From: Labia minor | Taxonomy: Eukaryota > Arthropoda > Insecta > Dermaptera > Spongiphoridae | Assembly (NCBI GenBank): GCA_963082975.1 | Contig: OY720346.1 | Coordinates: 40,079,787-40,143,786, forward strand | DNA length: 64,000 bases | Reading direction: 5' to 3' | Shown here: piece after piece, positions 1 to 13,130 of the stretch | How positions within the stretch are numbered: position 1 is the first letter of the stretch | Layout: every line of letters starts with the position of its first letter | Made by a program: the position numbers and the translations under genes | The notes under the pieces: generated by a model | Seen by the model: only the letters and a program-made list of their open reading frames with translations | Told to the model about the DNA's origin: nothing | The model's database searches: none

Positions 1-733
1 AAGAAAATAATTTTTCTGAAACCCCATAGGTACTGACATTACAAACAAGAGATATGATTTGAAGAAAATTTTCTATAACGTAAAACGTGGGGCGCAACTA
101 TGGCTAAAATATTCTGTATCGTATAAAAATTTATAAATAAATGTTATTAGGTACAAATTAATAGGATAAATGAATTCATATTTTAATTAGCTTCAAAAAG
201 TAAAGCTTATAACTTATCGAAATTTTTAAAAGAGGTAAATTTAATTTATGAAAAGATTACCTTTAGATTACTAATAATATTCACTTTTAAAAAATTCTGA
301 TAAAAAATGACATCCTAACAATATTCTGGTAAATAATATAAGAAATTTAACTTGAAGAAATCTAAAACTAAATTTTGCTACTGCAAAACTTCTAGCAAAT
401 ATTTAATATTTATGTTAATAAAATTTCTAAAGTGTAAATTGAAGATGTTTATTTAATATTAAGGAATTAATTTTCCAAAAAAAATTTACATTAATAAAAG
501 TATTCTGTTGGATTACTAATAATATTCCCTTTTACAAAAAGTCTGGTAAAAAATATAAAACTTAAAATATAAATCCATGGATATTGAAATAAATTAATCA
601 AAGAAATTATATTGCATTTAAAAAATTTATTATTATTTGCGCCCCACGTTTTACGTTATAGAAAATTTTCTTCAAATCATATCTCTTGTTTGTAATGTCA
701 GTACCTATGGGGTTTCAGAAAAATTATTTTCTT
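1..733. repeat. Inverted-repeat element with identical 97-bp arms, left edge cut by window
   Basis: Positions 1-97 and 637-733 are exact reverse complements by eye. The arms include the words AACCCCATAGGTACTGACAT and GTAAAACGTGGGGCGCAA. About 540 bp of very AT-rich, apparently non-coding sequence separates them. Because the left arm starts at base 1, the element may extend further left and its target duplication cannot be read. The lack of any mismatch between arms suggests recent insertion or gene conversion. The class is unknown: it could be a MITE or fold-back element of a DNA transposon. No transposase-like frame lies between the arms. Confidence 0.75.
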
Positions 734-1156
734 CTTTTTAGTGCGTTAAAAACGTGGTTTTTTAAAAAAGTTTTTTTTTTATATAAAGTATTATTTTCTA
801 CTTTTTAGTCTTCATATATTGCAATCGATTTCACTTGACCTATACTACTTTTAAGTTTTTTGATTGACTTTAATAGTCATGAAATACTATTATCCTGAAA
901 GTAATAAATTTAAATTGAATTATAAAGAGAAATTTTTAAATTTGTCATATTTTAATTCTTTATTGCCTAAAACTCATCATAAATTTAAATTTTGTTTTCT
1001 AAATTACAGTACAAAACATTAATATACCTTCTTTCAAATTTATTTACATTTTAAATATTATACATATTATATTATTCTTTTAACGGGTTTTTAACGGTTT
1101 TTTTCAAATTTAAATATTTACACTTTTTGTTTTGATTTTCCCATACAAAATTATAT
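734..1156. other. AT-rich spacer
   Basis: I see no gene. The first bases after the inverted repeat contain AAAAACGTGG, which resembles the 3' end of the family B repeats at 1157 and 2480. The rest is low-complexity AT-rich DNA. Confidence 0.5.
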
Positions 1157-1358
1157 TCATTAATTATGCTCTAATTAAACACTTGCAAGCTACGAATTAT
1201 TATTGTATTATTGTATTGTCATCCAGAATACATTACTCTGAAAAGTTTCAGAGCGATTGGATGACTGGAAGTGGTCGAAATTTCGATTGCAAGATTTGAC
1301 CCGAACAGATAAATAAACAAACAAACAAACAAGAAAGCAAGCTAAGAAAAACGTGGTA
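1157..1358 (+). repeat. Family B short interspersed repeat, copy 1
   Basis: About 200 bp, nearly identical to 2480-2664. It starts near TTCATTAATTATGCTC and ends AAGAAAAACGTGGTA. The middle holds TCTGAAAAGTTTCAGAGCG, then GGATGACTGGAAGTGGTCG, then an (ACAA)n-like tract which is longer here than in copy 2. No coding potential and no clear terminal inverted repeats are visible, so the class is undetermined. The variable tract and conserved ends indicate one mobile family rather than a local duplication. Confidence 0.7.
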
Positions 1359-2479
1359 AAATACACTCAGTTAGCAAGAGTGCTAATGATGACTTGGTGA
1401 GATGCAGAGAGCAAATGATAGCTGAAAGAAATTGAGGGTGGCGTTTAAGTCGAAAAAAGGTGTGTCGAAACAGGCAACCAATCAGAAGACCCGTTAAGTA
1501 AAAATAAGAAGAGGGGAGTTTGAACCTTTTTTCTACCTCCCTATTATATTTTTTCAATATTTTGATTTTATTAATTTTTTATCTCTCTTTGTAAAGACGA
1601 AATTATAACTTTAAAATGATTTTAAATGTAATCAATCAAAAGTCAGAAATTATAATTTAAAAAAATCAAAATTCTTCATAAAAAAAAAATGGCTTTTTAT
1701 TTTTTCTAATACATTTACCGTGTATATAATATATAGAGATTCTTTATTTCATTAGATTGAATATTATTTATTAGTAATTCATTTAATAAATATCTAATCG
1801 TTATTTGAAATTTATTTAATTATTATTTTAGAATTTATGATGCTTAATCCAAATTTAATTCGCAGCATGGAACATACGATCAGGACTGTCATTTAGTTGG
1901 AGGGGAGCGACCTGAACATTTTTTCAAACTTCTTATTTAAACGGATTTTAATATTTTGATTATTATTATTAATTAATGTATTATATTTGCATCCCGTCTC
2001 GTTTTTGTATTAGATATTGTATCAATATTTTTTATATTTAAAATATTTTAAAATTTTTTAATTAATTTCGAAAGAAAATTAAAAATATATTTATACAATT
2101 TTTGCTAGTATAATAAAATAAGATCTAATGAAATATATTTATTTTTATCGTCAATTCACAATGTGTCATTTATTATATTATTAATTTGTGAAATGATTAC
2201 AAATTTTATGTAAAATCCATTCTCTATTCGTTTAGATCAAAAATAATATATTTAATATTTAATATATTGAATATATTTAATACATACTAGAATCAACTCT
2301 TGAATATTTTTTTAAACAAGCGGACTATGGACATCTGTATTATTTATTTTTAATGTTTTGACAAAGTCCCTTTTGTTGTTTTCTTCTTTTGTATTATGTA
2401 TTGAGAAAGGTAAGTTTTGGAAAGGGCCTTTTGTTGTATTATTATTGTTTCTCCTTTTTAAGTTAACAAAATACAAATA
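1359..2479. other. AT-rich spacer without recognised gene
   Basis: Mostly A/T runs and short TA-rich tracts. A small patch near 1865-1915 has slightly higher GC but no coding signal I can support. Confidence 0.5.
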
Positions 2480-2664
2480 TTCATTAATTATGCTCTAATT
2501 AAACACTTGCAAGCTACGAATGTGTTATTTTATTGTATTGTCATCCAGAATACATAACTCTGAAAAGTTTCAGAGCGATTGGATGACTGGAAGTGGTCGA
2601 AATTTCGATTGCAAGATTTGACGCGAACAGATAAACAAGAAAGCAAGCTAAGAAAAACGTGGTA
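2480..2664 (+). repeat. Family B short interspersed repeat, copy 2
   Basis: Matches 1157-1358 over almost its full length, including GTCATCCAGAATACATAACT and the 3' end AAGCTAAGAAAAACGTGGTA. It lacks the repeated ACAA units that lengthen copy 1. Both copies are in the same orientation about 1.3 kb apart, with unrelated sequence between. Confidence 0.7.
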
Positions 2665-4139
2665 ATTAACAATAAATACTGACCTCGGAGTTAATAAAGG
2701 GTTGATATTACTCGCAGATTAAACTCGAAGAACAGCTCGTAGACTTGAATTGATGTCCATCACGCTCACCTCGATAAAGAAAAAAATAATTATGATTAGA
2801 TATTTATATTATATACAGAAAATAAAAAAATAAGATATAAATAAAATAATATTGATAGGATTAAAAAAGTGTATAGATTTTTAAAAATATTATCTTATTT
2901 CTGTAATATTAAAATACTAAAATTATTTTACATCCTATATAGAACCATGATTATAATAAGTTATAATACGCATTTAATAGACATATAATAAAAATATCTT
3001 AGAAAACATCAGAAAACTAATTATGATTATATTATTAATTTCACGAAGATTTTATTCTGTTTCAATGATATATAGGCAATAGAAATATTATTCATTTTTC
3101 AAAAGTGTTATAATAATATGAAATTGACAAAACAATATTCATATGTGATTTGAAAGGAACGGTGTGAGCGATAATGAGATTAGAAAGAATATATAGAATA
3201 TTTAAAATTATATATTCCTATATGAATATAAGAAATTTATATTTTTTTGATTTTTTAATTATATTATATGAATTTAGAAAATAATCAGCACATTTTCATA
3301 TTTTTTAAATAAATAATTTTTAATAGGATTAATATATATATTGAAATTTAAAAAATATTTCAATAAATATATTTAAAGAAAAAGAAAATTTTGTATATGA
3401 TTTTTTAATTTTTAAATAATTTTAATTTAACTTTTAATAAAATTTAATTAATGAGATCTGATAGAATATTTAAGATTAATTACATATCAAAGATTGGAAT
3501 GAAAAATTTATAAATTATTTGGGTATATGAATAAAAAATTATACAAATGCACTTTATAAAATTTAATTTTTATTGAAATATTTTTTTTTAAAGTTCACTA
3601 ATCTTCCTTTTAATTAATAAAAATAAATAATAAAATTACAATTAATTCTTGATTAACGACTGATTAAGGGATGATTTCAGTGGAGAGGCCGCTTAAGATC
3701 CTACACTCACCAGGGAAGGGGAAAAAATGCGTTCGAGTCAGCCGGCCTGCAAGAGGAGGTGTGGCCAGGTTTCGGAGGGGAATGGAGAGGGGTGAGCGGG
3801 GAGTGCAGAGGTGAGCGCTCTACTGCAAATTATTTCAAATAAAATACATATTAAAATAAAATAAAATAAACAAATATTCATTTTTAAAATTAGTGGTGTT
3901 TTAGAATACATCTTAAATCGAATCAATAAGTTTAATTCTATTAATTCTATTAAATCAATAAGCTTAATTTTATTCAAAGATCTTAATGAAAATTTAAAAA
4001 AAAATTATAAATATATCAGTAAGAAGTTCATTAATGAAATTATCATATTTTGAAAAAAAAACAACAAGGAGGTGGCGTATTAATTAATTCATAAATCTAG
4101 CCCAGTTTTTTCTAAATTTTTTCAATTTGGTTCTTAAAA
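2665..4139. other. AT-rich spacer with one GC-richer patch at about 3665-3835
   Basis: The patch is purine-rich (for example GGAGTGCAGAGGTGAGCGC) and stands out from flanking AT-rich DNA. I found no convincing frame, splice pair or repeat relationship for it. It may be a conserved non-coding element or an old repeat. Confidence 0.35.
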
Positions 4140-4766
4140 AAATAAGTTGACCTGTGGCCAGGTCCGAACCGACCGACGTTTTGAAGTAAATTAATTTCCA
4201 ACTTCAGAAACAATTTCAAATAATTTTAATATATCTATTAAAGCAATAAAAAACAGATAGGCATATAACATAAATATTTTTAATTTTATTTTATTTATTT
4301 ATATATATTATATAAGTAGTAGCTGGGTGTGACGTCATGAAGGGCTGGGTGACGTCATATAATTTTAAATTAAGAAAAAACTAATAAAGATGATTTTTCT
4401 CGAGAATAAAACCAATAAAAAGTGAATGATTCGTGATAATATGTAAAAAATCTCCTCATGTGAAATTTGGTGTGAAAATAACCCTTCCCTTCCTATCGTC
4501 GATCGCTAATACTACCACTTCCGGTTTCCTGATTTGCACCAATCTATCATACTGATGCATTAAGTAAATATACCAAATTTCATCAAAATCGGTTGAGCCG
4601 TTCAGGCTGTACACATCTATACGGACGGACGGACGGACGGACAGACATCATGCTAAAAATACTTTTTTCTGTTAAGAAAATGCTTGATTCGTGGAAATAT
4701 GTAAAAATCTCCACTTGTGAAATTTGATGTGAAAACAATACCTCCCTTACTATCGTCGGTCGGTAA
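4140..4766 (+). repeat. Family C non-autonomous element, copy 1
   Basis: About 630 bp. It starts AATAAGTTGACCTGTGGCCA, then ACCGACCGACG, and ends CTATCGTCGGTCGGTAA, so short inverted termini ACCGACCGACG/CGTCGGTCGGT lie at or near the ends. Inside are two TGACGTCA palindromes (4330-4337 and 4350-4357), a cassette resembling ACCAAATTTCATCAAAATCG next to a (GGAC)n microsatellite, and the phrase CATCATGCTAAAAATACTT. Other copies lie at 6153 (reverse), 15459 and 53533. There is no coding capacity. Transposon superfamily unknown. Confidence 0.8.
4330..4357. promoter_or_regulatory. Paired CRE-type palindromes in family C
   Basis: Two copies of TGACGTCA, the consensus site of CREB/ATF-type bZIP proteins, start exactly 20 bp apart. 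The same pair and spacing recur at 6588/6608 and 53723/53743. Whether any factor binds them is not shown by sequence. Confidence 0.4.
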
Positions 4767-6060
4767 TAAATAATTTTAAATATTCTATGTATTATTTCTA
4801 ATATCATTATCAAGAAGTAAATCAAATCTATATTATTTAATTTGTTATTATTATTGTTATTATTATTTTTAAATCTGTTACAGGGAATTTGGAATCAGAT
4901 TTCTTACTAACGAATCGATCTTTAACATCAGTGAGTTAGTAAGAGAGAAGTCCACCCACTCCCAAATGAAATAATTTCAATAATGACCTTAAAATACCTA
5001 TAATTTGTTTAAAATATATAAAATTATTATTAAAAAATAAAAATTTCTTATTGAATTAACTTATTAACATTTTCAATTATCACCTTTTTCAAAAAAAAAA
5101 GAAAACTTTTTCATCATATCTTTTAAATAATATTTAAACAATTTTAAGACTTTTGTATTTTTTATTAAAAATTGAAATTAATTATTGAATAAATTTATAA
5201 ACTCTAAAAAAAAATTATTTATTATACTAATTTTTTAGTTTTTGCGGAAATTTGTAGATACACTTAACTTACCCTCAATGCATCCAAAAGAAATAAAGAA
5301 ACAAGAAAATTTATGAAATAACTAAAATAAATTTGATATAAGCGAATATTAATAGAATAAAATATATAAAATTTAATGTAATAGATTTCATAAGAAGACA
5401 TACTTTTGAATTGTACCTCTAGAAGAGAGAGCAGCGCAAGGCAGATTTTCATGGAACGTCTACTTTAACTCGATGACGAGAGAATGCAGCACTCGTCAGT
5501 AAAACAACAACAAAAACAACAAGATTAAAATGTATTAAAAATTCAAATAAGAAATCTGAATTTAATTAAATTTTAGAATTATATTATTTCAATCATTTTT
5601 TTTTATAATTTATTTAATTTAATTCATTACATATATCATCTCTTCTTTCACTTCCACTAGACAAAAAAACAAAACATATTTTGTCAAATTAAAATAAGAT
5701 TTAATTTTTATTGTAATAGAATAACAAAACTCGTCAAATATAAATAAAATAATAAAATTAAAAATGTGGAATGCGTATTTATTTGCACAAGTATAAATTT
5801 AATAAATTTTCTTACACAATTTATAAAATTACAAAATTATCAATATATGGAGAGTATTGTTAATTTTTAATTTCTTAATTTGAAATTTTCTCTAATCATG
5901 GTTAAAGTCCAAGAGAAGGGATTAAACAAATGATAATTATTTAGATGTTAGACAAGAAACATAAAATTAGATATATATATATATATATATATACCTATAA
6001 TAAACTTAAAGTTGAATTATTTAAAAATGTCGTTTCAAAGACCCTGATAAACGTAATGTG

Positions 6061-6062
<2 letters not shown>
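4767..6062. other. AT-rich spacer
   Basis: I see no gene. Near 5500 there is a short stretch ending in a (CAA)n-like tract that could be the tail of an old retrotransposed sequence, but no head or target duplication can be defined. Confidence 0.4.

Positions 6063-6129
<67 letters not shown>
6063..6129. repeat. Compound (TA)n(GA)n microsatellite
   Basis: An uninterrupted AT dinucleotide run of about 38 bp passes directly into an AG run of about 30 bp. Family C copy 2 begins about 25 bp downstream. Confidence 0.9.
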
Positions 6130-6132
<3 letters not shown>

Positions 6133-6152
6133 AGATAATTTTTTTATATTTT

Positions 6153-6800
6153 TACCGACCGACGATAGTAAGGGAGGTATTGTTTTCACACCAAATTTCA
6201 CATGTGGAGATTTTTACATATCTCCACGAATCATGCATTTTCTAAACAGAAAAAAGTATTTTTAGCATGATGTCTGTCCGTCCGTCTGTCCGTCTGTCCG
6301 TCTGTCCGTCCGTATAGATGTGTACAGCCTGAACGGCTCAACCGATTTTGATGAAATTTGGTATATTTACTTAATGTATCAGTGGGATGAATTGATCAAC
6401 TTTTGGTGCAAATCCGTGAACCGGAAGTGGTAGTATTAGCGATCGACGATAGGAAGGGAAGGGTTATTTTCACACCAAATTTCACATGAGGAGATTTTTT
6501 TATATATCACCACGAATCATGCACTTTGTATTGGTTTTATCCTCGGGAAAATCATATTTATTAGTTTTTTCTTGATTTAAAATTATATGACGTCATCCAG
6601 CCATTCATGACGTCACAGCCTGGTCTTACATATATATTATAAATAAAATAAAATTAAAAATATTTATGTTATATGCCTATATGTTTTTTATTACATTAAT
6701 AGATATATTAAAATTATTTGAAATTGTTTCTGTAACTGGAAATTAATTTACTTCAAACCGTTGGTCGGTTCGGACCTGGCCACAGGTCAACTTTTTATTT
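6153..6800 (-). repeat. Family C non-autonomous element, copy 2
   Basis: Reverse-orientation copy of the element at 4140. It begins TACCGACCGACGATAG and ends with CCACAGGTCAACTTTTTATT. It holds the GACG/GTCC microsatellite, the phrase AACCGATTTTGATGAAATTT, and the twin TGACGTCA sites at 6588-6595 and 6608-6615. Copies 1 and 2 face each other about 1.4 kb apart. The two copies differ by scattered substitutions and by microsatellite length, so they are separate insertions or an old inverted duplication. Confidence 0.8.
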
Positions 6801-8733
6801 TTCTTGAAATCAAAATGAATTGAAAAAACAAAATTACATAATAATATTTAAAAACATTGTTATGATTTATTTTAATTTTTAAATAACTATTAAAAAAAGG
6901 AGTCTAATTTTGTATAAAAATTTTAGTTATTGATTCATTTCTAGAATAATTTTTTTATTGGAGTACTTATATCTTTTACTTGTTTTTCCTTGAATTCAGG
7001 TCACTATCCTCTTTTCTAGTTGACTTATTATTTCCATCCTTCTTGTAAGGATCAACACAAAAGAAAGAATGCGAAATATTCCCTTATGAAACCATTGATC
7101 ATAACACCCTAATCCTGTCTCAACACCCCACTCATTCCCCCTCCCCACCTCACCCACCACGATCATCAGTTATTTTCTAATAGAGCTGTTGAATTCCATT
7201 TTCCTGCAACTTGTTGTCAACCAAGAGAATGCTAGACAAGATCTCGTATTCAATTGGAACTCGTTGTTAATTGCAAATAATTGAACCTTGGTATCCGGCA
7301 AGATCTTTTTGCTCCTCCGCCGACGACCAGAGGGTCTTTGCCCCACGGCCCTTGAGTTCCAATCTAAATAGAAATAATAATACCTCATCCTCCACCTCCC
7401 TATACACTGGAACAAAAAAAATAAATAAATACAATTTTTTCAAGGTATTTAAATAGATGATAAGATATCCCCCCTCCCCCTTCCCAACTAAACTCTTCAT
7501 AAAATAAATAAATAATACGAATAGAGGGAAAAAAAATTATGAACATTTTTCAAATTTTTTTTTTCTTTAAGCTGGTTATAATTTTCGTAAAGAATTCCTA
7601 ATAGATCCACTTCTAATGAAATAAAAAGAAAACAATAAATAAATTCAGGAGAAAAAAACAAATAAATAAATAAATAAATATCTTTCGATATATAAATTAG
7701 AATAAGACAAGTTTACTATCATTCCATTTATTGGAACATAGAAAGAACATTTATTCGACATAAAAGAAAAATGTCTGAACAGCTGGCGGGCAGCATCGAC
7801 ACTTTTGTTTGCCTAATGAATAGCAGGTTTAGAACAAAAATTAATTCTTGTTTATAAAATAAAACTAAAATTCTTATAAATTTAGTGATATTTCTATAGG
7901 AATTATTAAATTAATATATGAGTTTTACTACCAAAAATGCCCTGAATAGTTAATTCCTATATTTCCATTAAACAACTTTACATACTAATGATTATTCTTA
8001 TGTAAATATATCTTAAAAAAAAAACAATTGGACACAAAAGATCCCAAATGAATAACTATTAATATAAATTTTAAGATAACTTTTTTAATATCAATTATTA
8101 TAATATCTGTAAAAGGATAAATATTGAAAATCTATAATTAAAAAGTATTTATGAAATTATGTCGTAAATTATTTTTATTCAATTTCAATGATTCTGAAGT
8201 TAAATTTTTTTTTAACAAATATGAAAGGTCATTGGCCTTCCTGATAGGGGGAGGCTTCTAATGTGATGATTAAAATTAAATTGAATGTTGATATAAATTA
8301 TTAAGAAAGTAAAAGAAAATAAATAAATAACTACTCACAAGATATATAGTCTTTATTATTAAACGAACGACGTCGATAGTATTTCACAAAGTAGTGGTAG
8401 TGTGGGGCTATTTTATGTATTCCACGACAAATGACTTTTTCATTCGTCGAACTTGGTTTTTCATCAGAACCAATTACTTTCAAAATAAATTATAACTTAG
8501 TATGTGTAATAAACTAGTTATATTTAGTGAATTGAAAAAAATCATGTGACTGAAAGAAAACGATAAATAAAATTAGAAAATTTTAAAGTAAAAAAATAAA
8601 TAAAAAAATGAATTGAAAAAATTGTAATTTAAAATATGACCATTATATTTCACAATTAATTAGATTTATATAATTTAAGAATTTTTTGTAAGGAATAAAT
8701 AGACCCAATAATCTAATAATAATAAAAATTATA
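6801..8733. other. Spacer with a moderately GC-rich patch at about 7015-7345
   Basis: The patch has C-rich runs near 7120-7165 and a stretch with CCGGCAAGATC and GCCGACGACC. Frames on both strands are short and resemble nothing I know. It could be a conserved regulatory element. The rest is AT-rich with poly-A and (AAAT)n tracts. Confidence 0.35.
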
Positions 8734-9238
8734 TTAGGTTGTTGGGAAAGTAATTAATTTTTTTCTGCCAAAGGATTTAATTATCTGTTTTCGAACACAA
8801 CTTCACACTTAAGCCGCATAATCATTATATGTTTGGAGAGTTGATATAGCAATGATTGTGTATGAAAAAGTTCAATTGAATCTACGCAGTAGTTTTATGG
8901 TTGGTGCTCTTTTAAATAAGAGAGCAATAAGCAGCATTTTTATCATATTTTACTATTTTACTATAGAAAAGGTAAAAATGTTGTTCAAACCAGAAATAAA
9001 TTAACGGATATGTATAGAGAAGATATTTTGAGAATACGCCAGTGCTAGAACTGTTTGTAAAATTTAAATCTGGCAATTTTGATAATGCAGTTGCGCCACT
9101 TACTGGAAGGCCTATTGAAGCTGATAAAAACACGATAAAGGCTATAGTTGAATTTTTGAATGGTAAAAGCTTTCCTTCAAATTAAAAGGTTAAAAAATCA
9201 TCTGAATCAGTTTTTTGCCAGCCAATATTTATACTATA
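8734..9238 (+). pseudogene. Internally deleted mariner transposon (N-terminal plus extreme C-terminal pieces)
   Basis: Begins TTAGGTTGTTGGGAAAGTAA after a TA dinucleotide (8732-8733), as mariner elements do. The plus strand encodes a degraded helix-turn-helix region with FKSGNFD and GRPIEADKNTIKAIVE, typical of mariner N-terminal domains. It then jumps to FLNGKSFPSN, which belongs near the C-terminus in the same family, so the catalytic core is deleted. No matching right inverted repeat was found. Mariner transposases cut and paste DNA at TA sites in the nucleus. This copy cannot encode one. A reading on the opposite strand here is only a shadow. Confidence 0.7.
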
Positions 9239-11068
9239 TACAATAATTGCATTTCAGTTTTCCAAAATCAAAAAAAAAAAAAACGAAATTATCAAAGATT
9301 TTCAAGTTCAATAGAGACCTAGAAATTAAATATTTAGATAGAAATTACATGAATGAACTAATTTTTATTTATTCTAATATCAATCCATATTAATATTACT
9401 ATTAGAATTAAGATTTCTAATAGGTAGGTATATAATATAAATCTCTTATTTAATTAAAATAATTAAATTTATTGTAGTTTAATACTTGTAGGATAAAAAA
9501 AAGTGAAAAAAATAAAAATAAATTTATTTTATCTTTATTTTTAAATTCGGTTGAAAAACAAGTCATGTTAAATTCCGGAACCTATTTTTGAACCTGTAAT
9601 AGGTATCAAAATTATACTGTGTTTTTAATTGCTGCCACAAATCAACACTCAAGTTCCAAAATGTTGTTTATAATGTAGCCTATTCAATTTTGCGATTGAA
9701 ACTAGTTTGATAATTCGTTCTAGTAGAAATATAAGTGGTAATAAAATGTTAATCTCAGGAATATTTCTTCGAAGTTAACTAAAAATACTATAAACTACTC
9801 AATATCTTTCTGCTCGGCGTTTTTCAACCTCATCTTTTCACTAATAAATAAATATAAATTAAATGAATCATCATCTAATTCTAATATATTAATTTAATGT
9901 GACTTTTATGAAAAAAAATTAAATTTTCTTTTAATAGTCCTATATTATATTTAATTTCAAAAATAAATATATCGGCAGTAGATTGTCATCAGTAATTGGT
10001 AAGTAATTTGCTTATGGGTAATACAACAAAAAACAACAACGAATGATAAAAAATAAATAAAATATACCAGATAAAAAGAAATTCTGGAGACATTATTAAC
10101 ATTTAAAAGATAGCAATTTTTTCGAGAATTCGTGAACATTCTTTCGATAATGAGAATTTGGTACAAATTTCCAAACCGAGCCACAAAATAGTTCAAATTG
10201 TAGAGATCGTTGAATTATTTATTTTCCCATTTAATGAACATTTTAAAAAATCCAAATTAGTGTGGAATTTCTTTATAATTGCAATTTAAAAAAAAATTTC
10301 CAATGTAGGTATTATTTTTTTTTTGTCTTGATTGTTTGTTACTGCTGTGTAGTTGTGCCCCCACCCCCGACCACCACCACTCCCATTCCATCATTCTGAA
10401 TAATTGCATATTGTCTGATTTATGGATTTGAAATTTAGAAATTGTATTCTTAGAAGTAAGAAAGGCAGGCGAATGGTGGAAGGAAAAAAAAAATTTACAG
10501 ACAGTAATGCATCGTAATCAGAACCACTGATTCTTTTGGGAAATCAAAAACAATAGACATATCATTCCCGACTTTAGACAATTGAAGTATATCATCCAAT
10601 AGGATAATAGCCAACTTCTAAAAATTTAATATTTCTCCTTCTAGAAAGTTAAATAGAGAAGCAAATCTCGTAGTGATATTTTCAATTTACTCCAAGTGAA
10701 TTATTAAAAATAGCCTAATTTTATTATTATCATTAATAATTCTCATGAATGACGAATATATATATCTATTTATAAAGAATATGTGAATTATAAAACTTCT
10801 TCTCATTAATATGCTGTACAAATTGTAATAGACAGTTAATGTTCTTAGTAATTCTATTTGAATACTACGTTTTCTGTTGTTCTAATTACATAAGTTCTCG
10901 TGTCTGGATGAATTATACTAGAGACACAGCAAGAGAACAATAAAGAACCACTTGTGAATGAAGGAAATGATGGGTATCAGAAGGATAGCGTGATACGAGA
11001 TTTAATTAAAATCCACAACTATTGTCATGATATATATCCCTTATCATTTATATAATCAAGAACATATT
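9239..11068. other. AT-rich spacer
   Basis: Low-complexity AT-rich DNA. A pyrimidine-rich patch with CCCCCACCCCCGACC near 10360 is the only break in composition. No supported feature. Confidence 0.5.
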
Positions 11069-11697
11069 CACATACACAACATTGTTAGGATGTAAGTATA
11101 TTATTTTAACCATTGCACTATATTTCATAAAATATTTGTGAACGAGTTCATCATTATTATAGATTAAAGATTAATTAAATATATTAATGAATTATTTTTA
11201 ATTTTTAACTTTTTTTTGTTTTTTGCAATTCAATTTAATAAATAAATAAATATATATTAAATATTTAAGTTTAACACTTATATTTTCTAAAATTTCATAT
11301 GATTAAATAAATAATATGAATAATTAAATTATAAATATATATATTTTTATTAACAAATAAATAAATTTAATTCAAATTGTCACATACACAACATTGCTAG
11401 GATGTAAGTATATTATTTTAACCATTGCACTATATTTCATAAAATATTTGTGAACGAGTTCATCATTATTATAGATTAAAGATTAATTAAATATATTAAT
11501 GAATTATTTTTAATTTTTTTTTGTTTTTTCCAATTCAATTTAATAAATAAATAAATATATATTAAATATTTAAGCTTAACACTTATATTTTCTAAAATTT
11601 CATATGATTAAATAAATAATAAATAAAAAATATGAATAATTAAATTATAAATATATATTTTTATTAACAAATAAATAAATTTAATTCAAATTGTTAG
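11069..11697. repeat. Direct tandem duplication of an approximately 312-bp unit
   Basis: Unit 1 (11069-11380) and unit 2 (11381-11697) both begin CACATACACAACATTG, continue through TTAACCATTGCACTATATTT, and end TTAATTCAAATTGT. They differ by a few substitutions and short A/T indels. The unit is non-coding, and the high identity suggests a recent duplication. Confidence 0.85.
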
Positions 11698-12880
11698 TAT
11701 GTTTTACTTTACACAGAATCGCATGTTTTAGTAAACGTTTTATCCTTTATTTTTTTAAGATAATAATAAAATTTAATGATATTAATTTTTTTTTACTTAT
11801 ATTGTAAAATTAATTGGTTAATAAATATTTTGAATATTTTCTAATAAAAATTCACCAAATTTAATATCGTCTATTTCTATAATCAAGATATATCTATAAT
11901 TTTAAAATTTAAATTCAAAATTCATATTTTAATAGATAATTGTTCTATATATAAAAATAAATTTCATATTTATTAAAAATGTCTAAGAAAAATTGAATTA
12001 GAAATCAAAATACAAATTTATTCATCTTGTACATAATAATTCCATTTAAGCAGCGTACATGACCATTTTTTACACGCTTTTATTTACTTATTTTTATTTT
12101 ATTTTTTGAAAATGAATAGTTATTTTTGTATTCTGCCTACAATAAATACAATGGGTTTGTTTGATCAGGAATTTGTTTTATTTTATTTTATAAAAAATCA
12201 AAATTAAAAATAACAAAAATTTGTTCAAAAACAAAAAATTATTAAAATCTTTAAAAAAAGGAACAAAAATTTTAAACAATATTTATTTTTTGAAAACTAT
12301 TTTGACATACGTTTTGAATAATTTTGCTCACGTATTTTGGTTGGTTTTAAATTTAGATAAAAGTATATAAATATTAAAAATAAATTTAATCAATATATAA
12401 TTCATTTAAATCATTTACTTTTGTGAGATAAAAATAGGTAATTAAAATAAAAAAAAGATAATTTAATTGAAAAAGATAATTGAATTTAACCAATTAAATC
12501 TTTTTTTCATTTATGTATATATATATGTATAATGGTACAATATAATATTGTGGTGTTGTTCATGGCCTGTGATGTCATTACTTCTTCATTTTTCCCATAA
12601 AAAAATAAATAAAGATACAATATATAGACTTTTATCTGACTATCATCATTTAAATTATAGTATCATTTTATAAATTTATCATTCAGATGCTTAATTGTTT
12701 ATTAATTTTTTTTAATCAAAATTTGATTTTCATTACATATTTATTTCTATTCTTGAAATGATTATATAATTGGTTGTGGTATGAGGGGAGGATGTATTTG
12801 TGGAAGATAACATTACACTCGAACGCATTTTGTGAACAATTTGCTCCCATTTTATTGTTATTTAAATATTAGCTATAAAT
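11698..12880. other. AT-rich spacer
   Basis: I see nothing beyond A/T-rich low-complexity sequence and a short TATATATG tract near 12515. Confidence 0.5.
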
Positions 12881-13130
12881 CGAATTTGGAAGGGCCTCGA
12901 CGAATAACTGCACATTCATGTTAGGACACATCATAATGCATGGGATCTTTTTATGCGCGGAATATCAATATGAAGTTTTGCATTAATATGAGAATCGTGA
13001 TTGGGATACTGCGGGCGTGGATGCTGCTCTCCCCCGGGATCGATGTTCCGCAGTGCCAGAAGTCACCCCTCAGAGAGCACCGACCGTCGTGCGCTCTATT
13101 CTTGTCGATGGGGTGAAATAAAAAAAAATT
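12881..13130. other. GC-rich island of unknown role
   Basis: Markedly higher GC than its surroundings, with CpG-containing words such as GCGGGCGTGGATGC, CCCCCGGGATCGATG and CGACCGTCGTGCGC. Both strands have short open frames but none that I recognise. It could be a promoter-proximal region, a conserved element or an untranslated exon. A methionine codon in good context followed by a donor-like GTAAAT lies downstream at 13244-13263. Confidence 0.3.

Noticed and set aside
8912-9133. Minus-strand open frame of 73 codons
   Set aside because: It is the shadow of the mariner N-terminal remnant on the plus strand.
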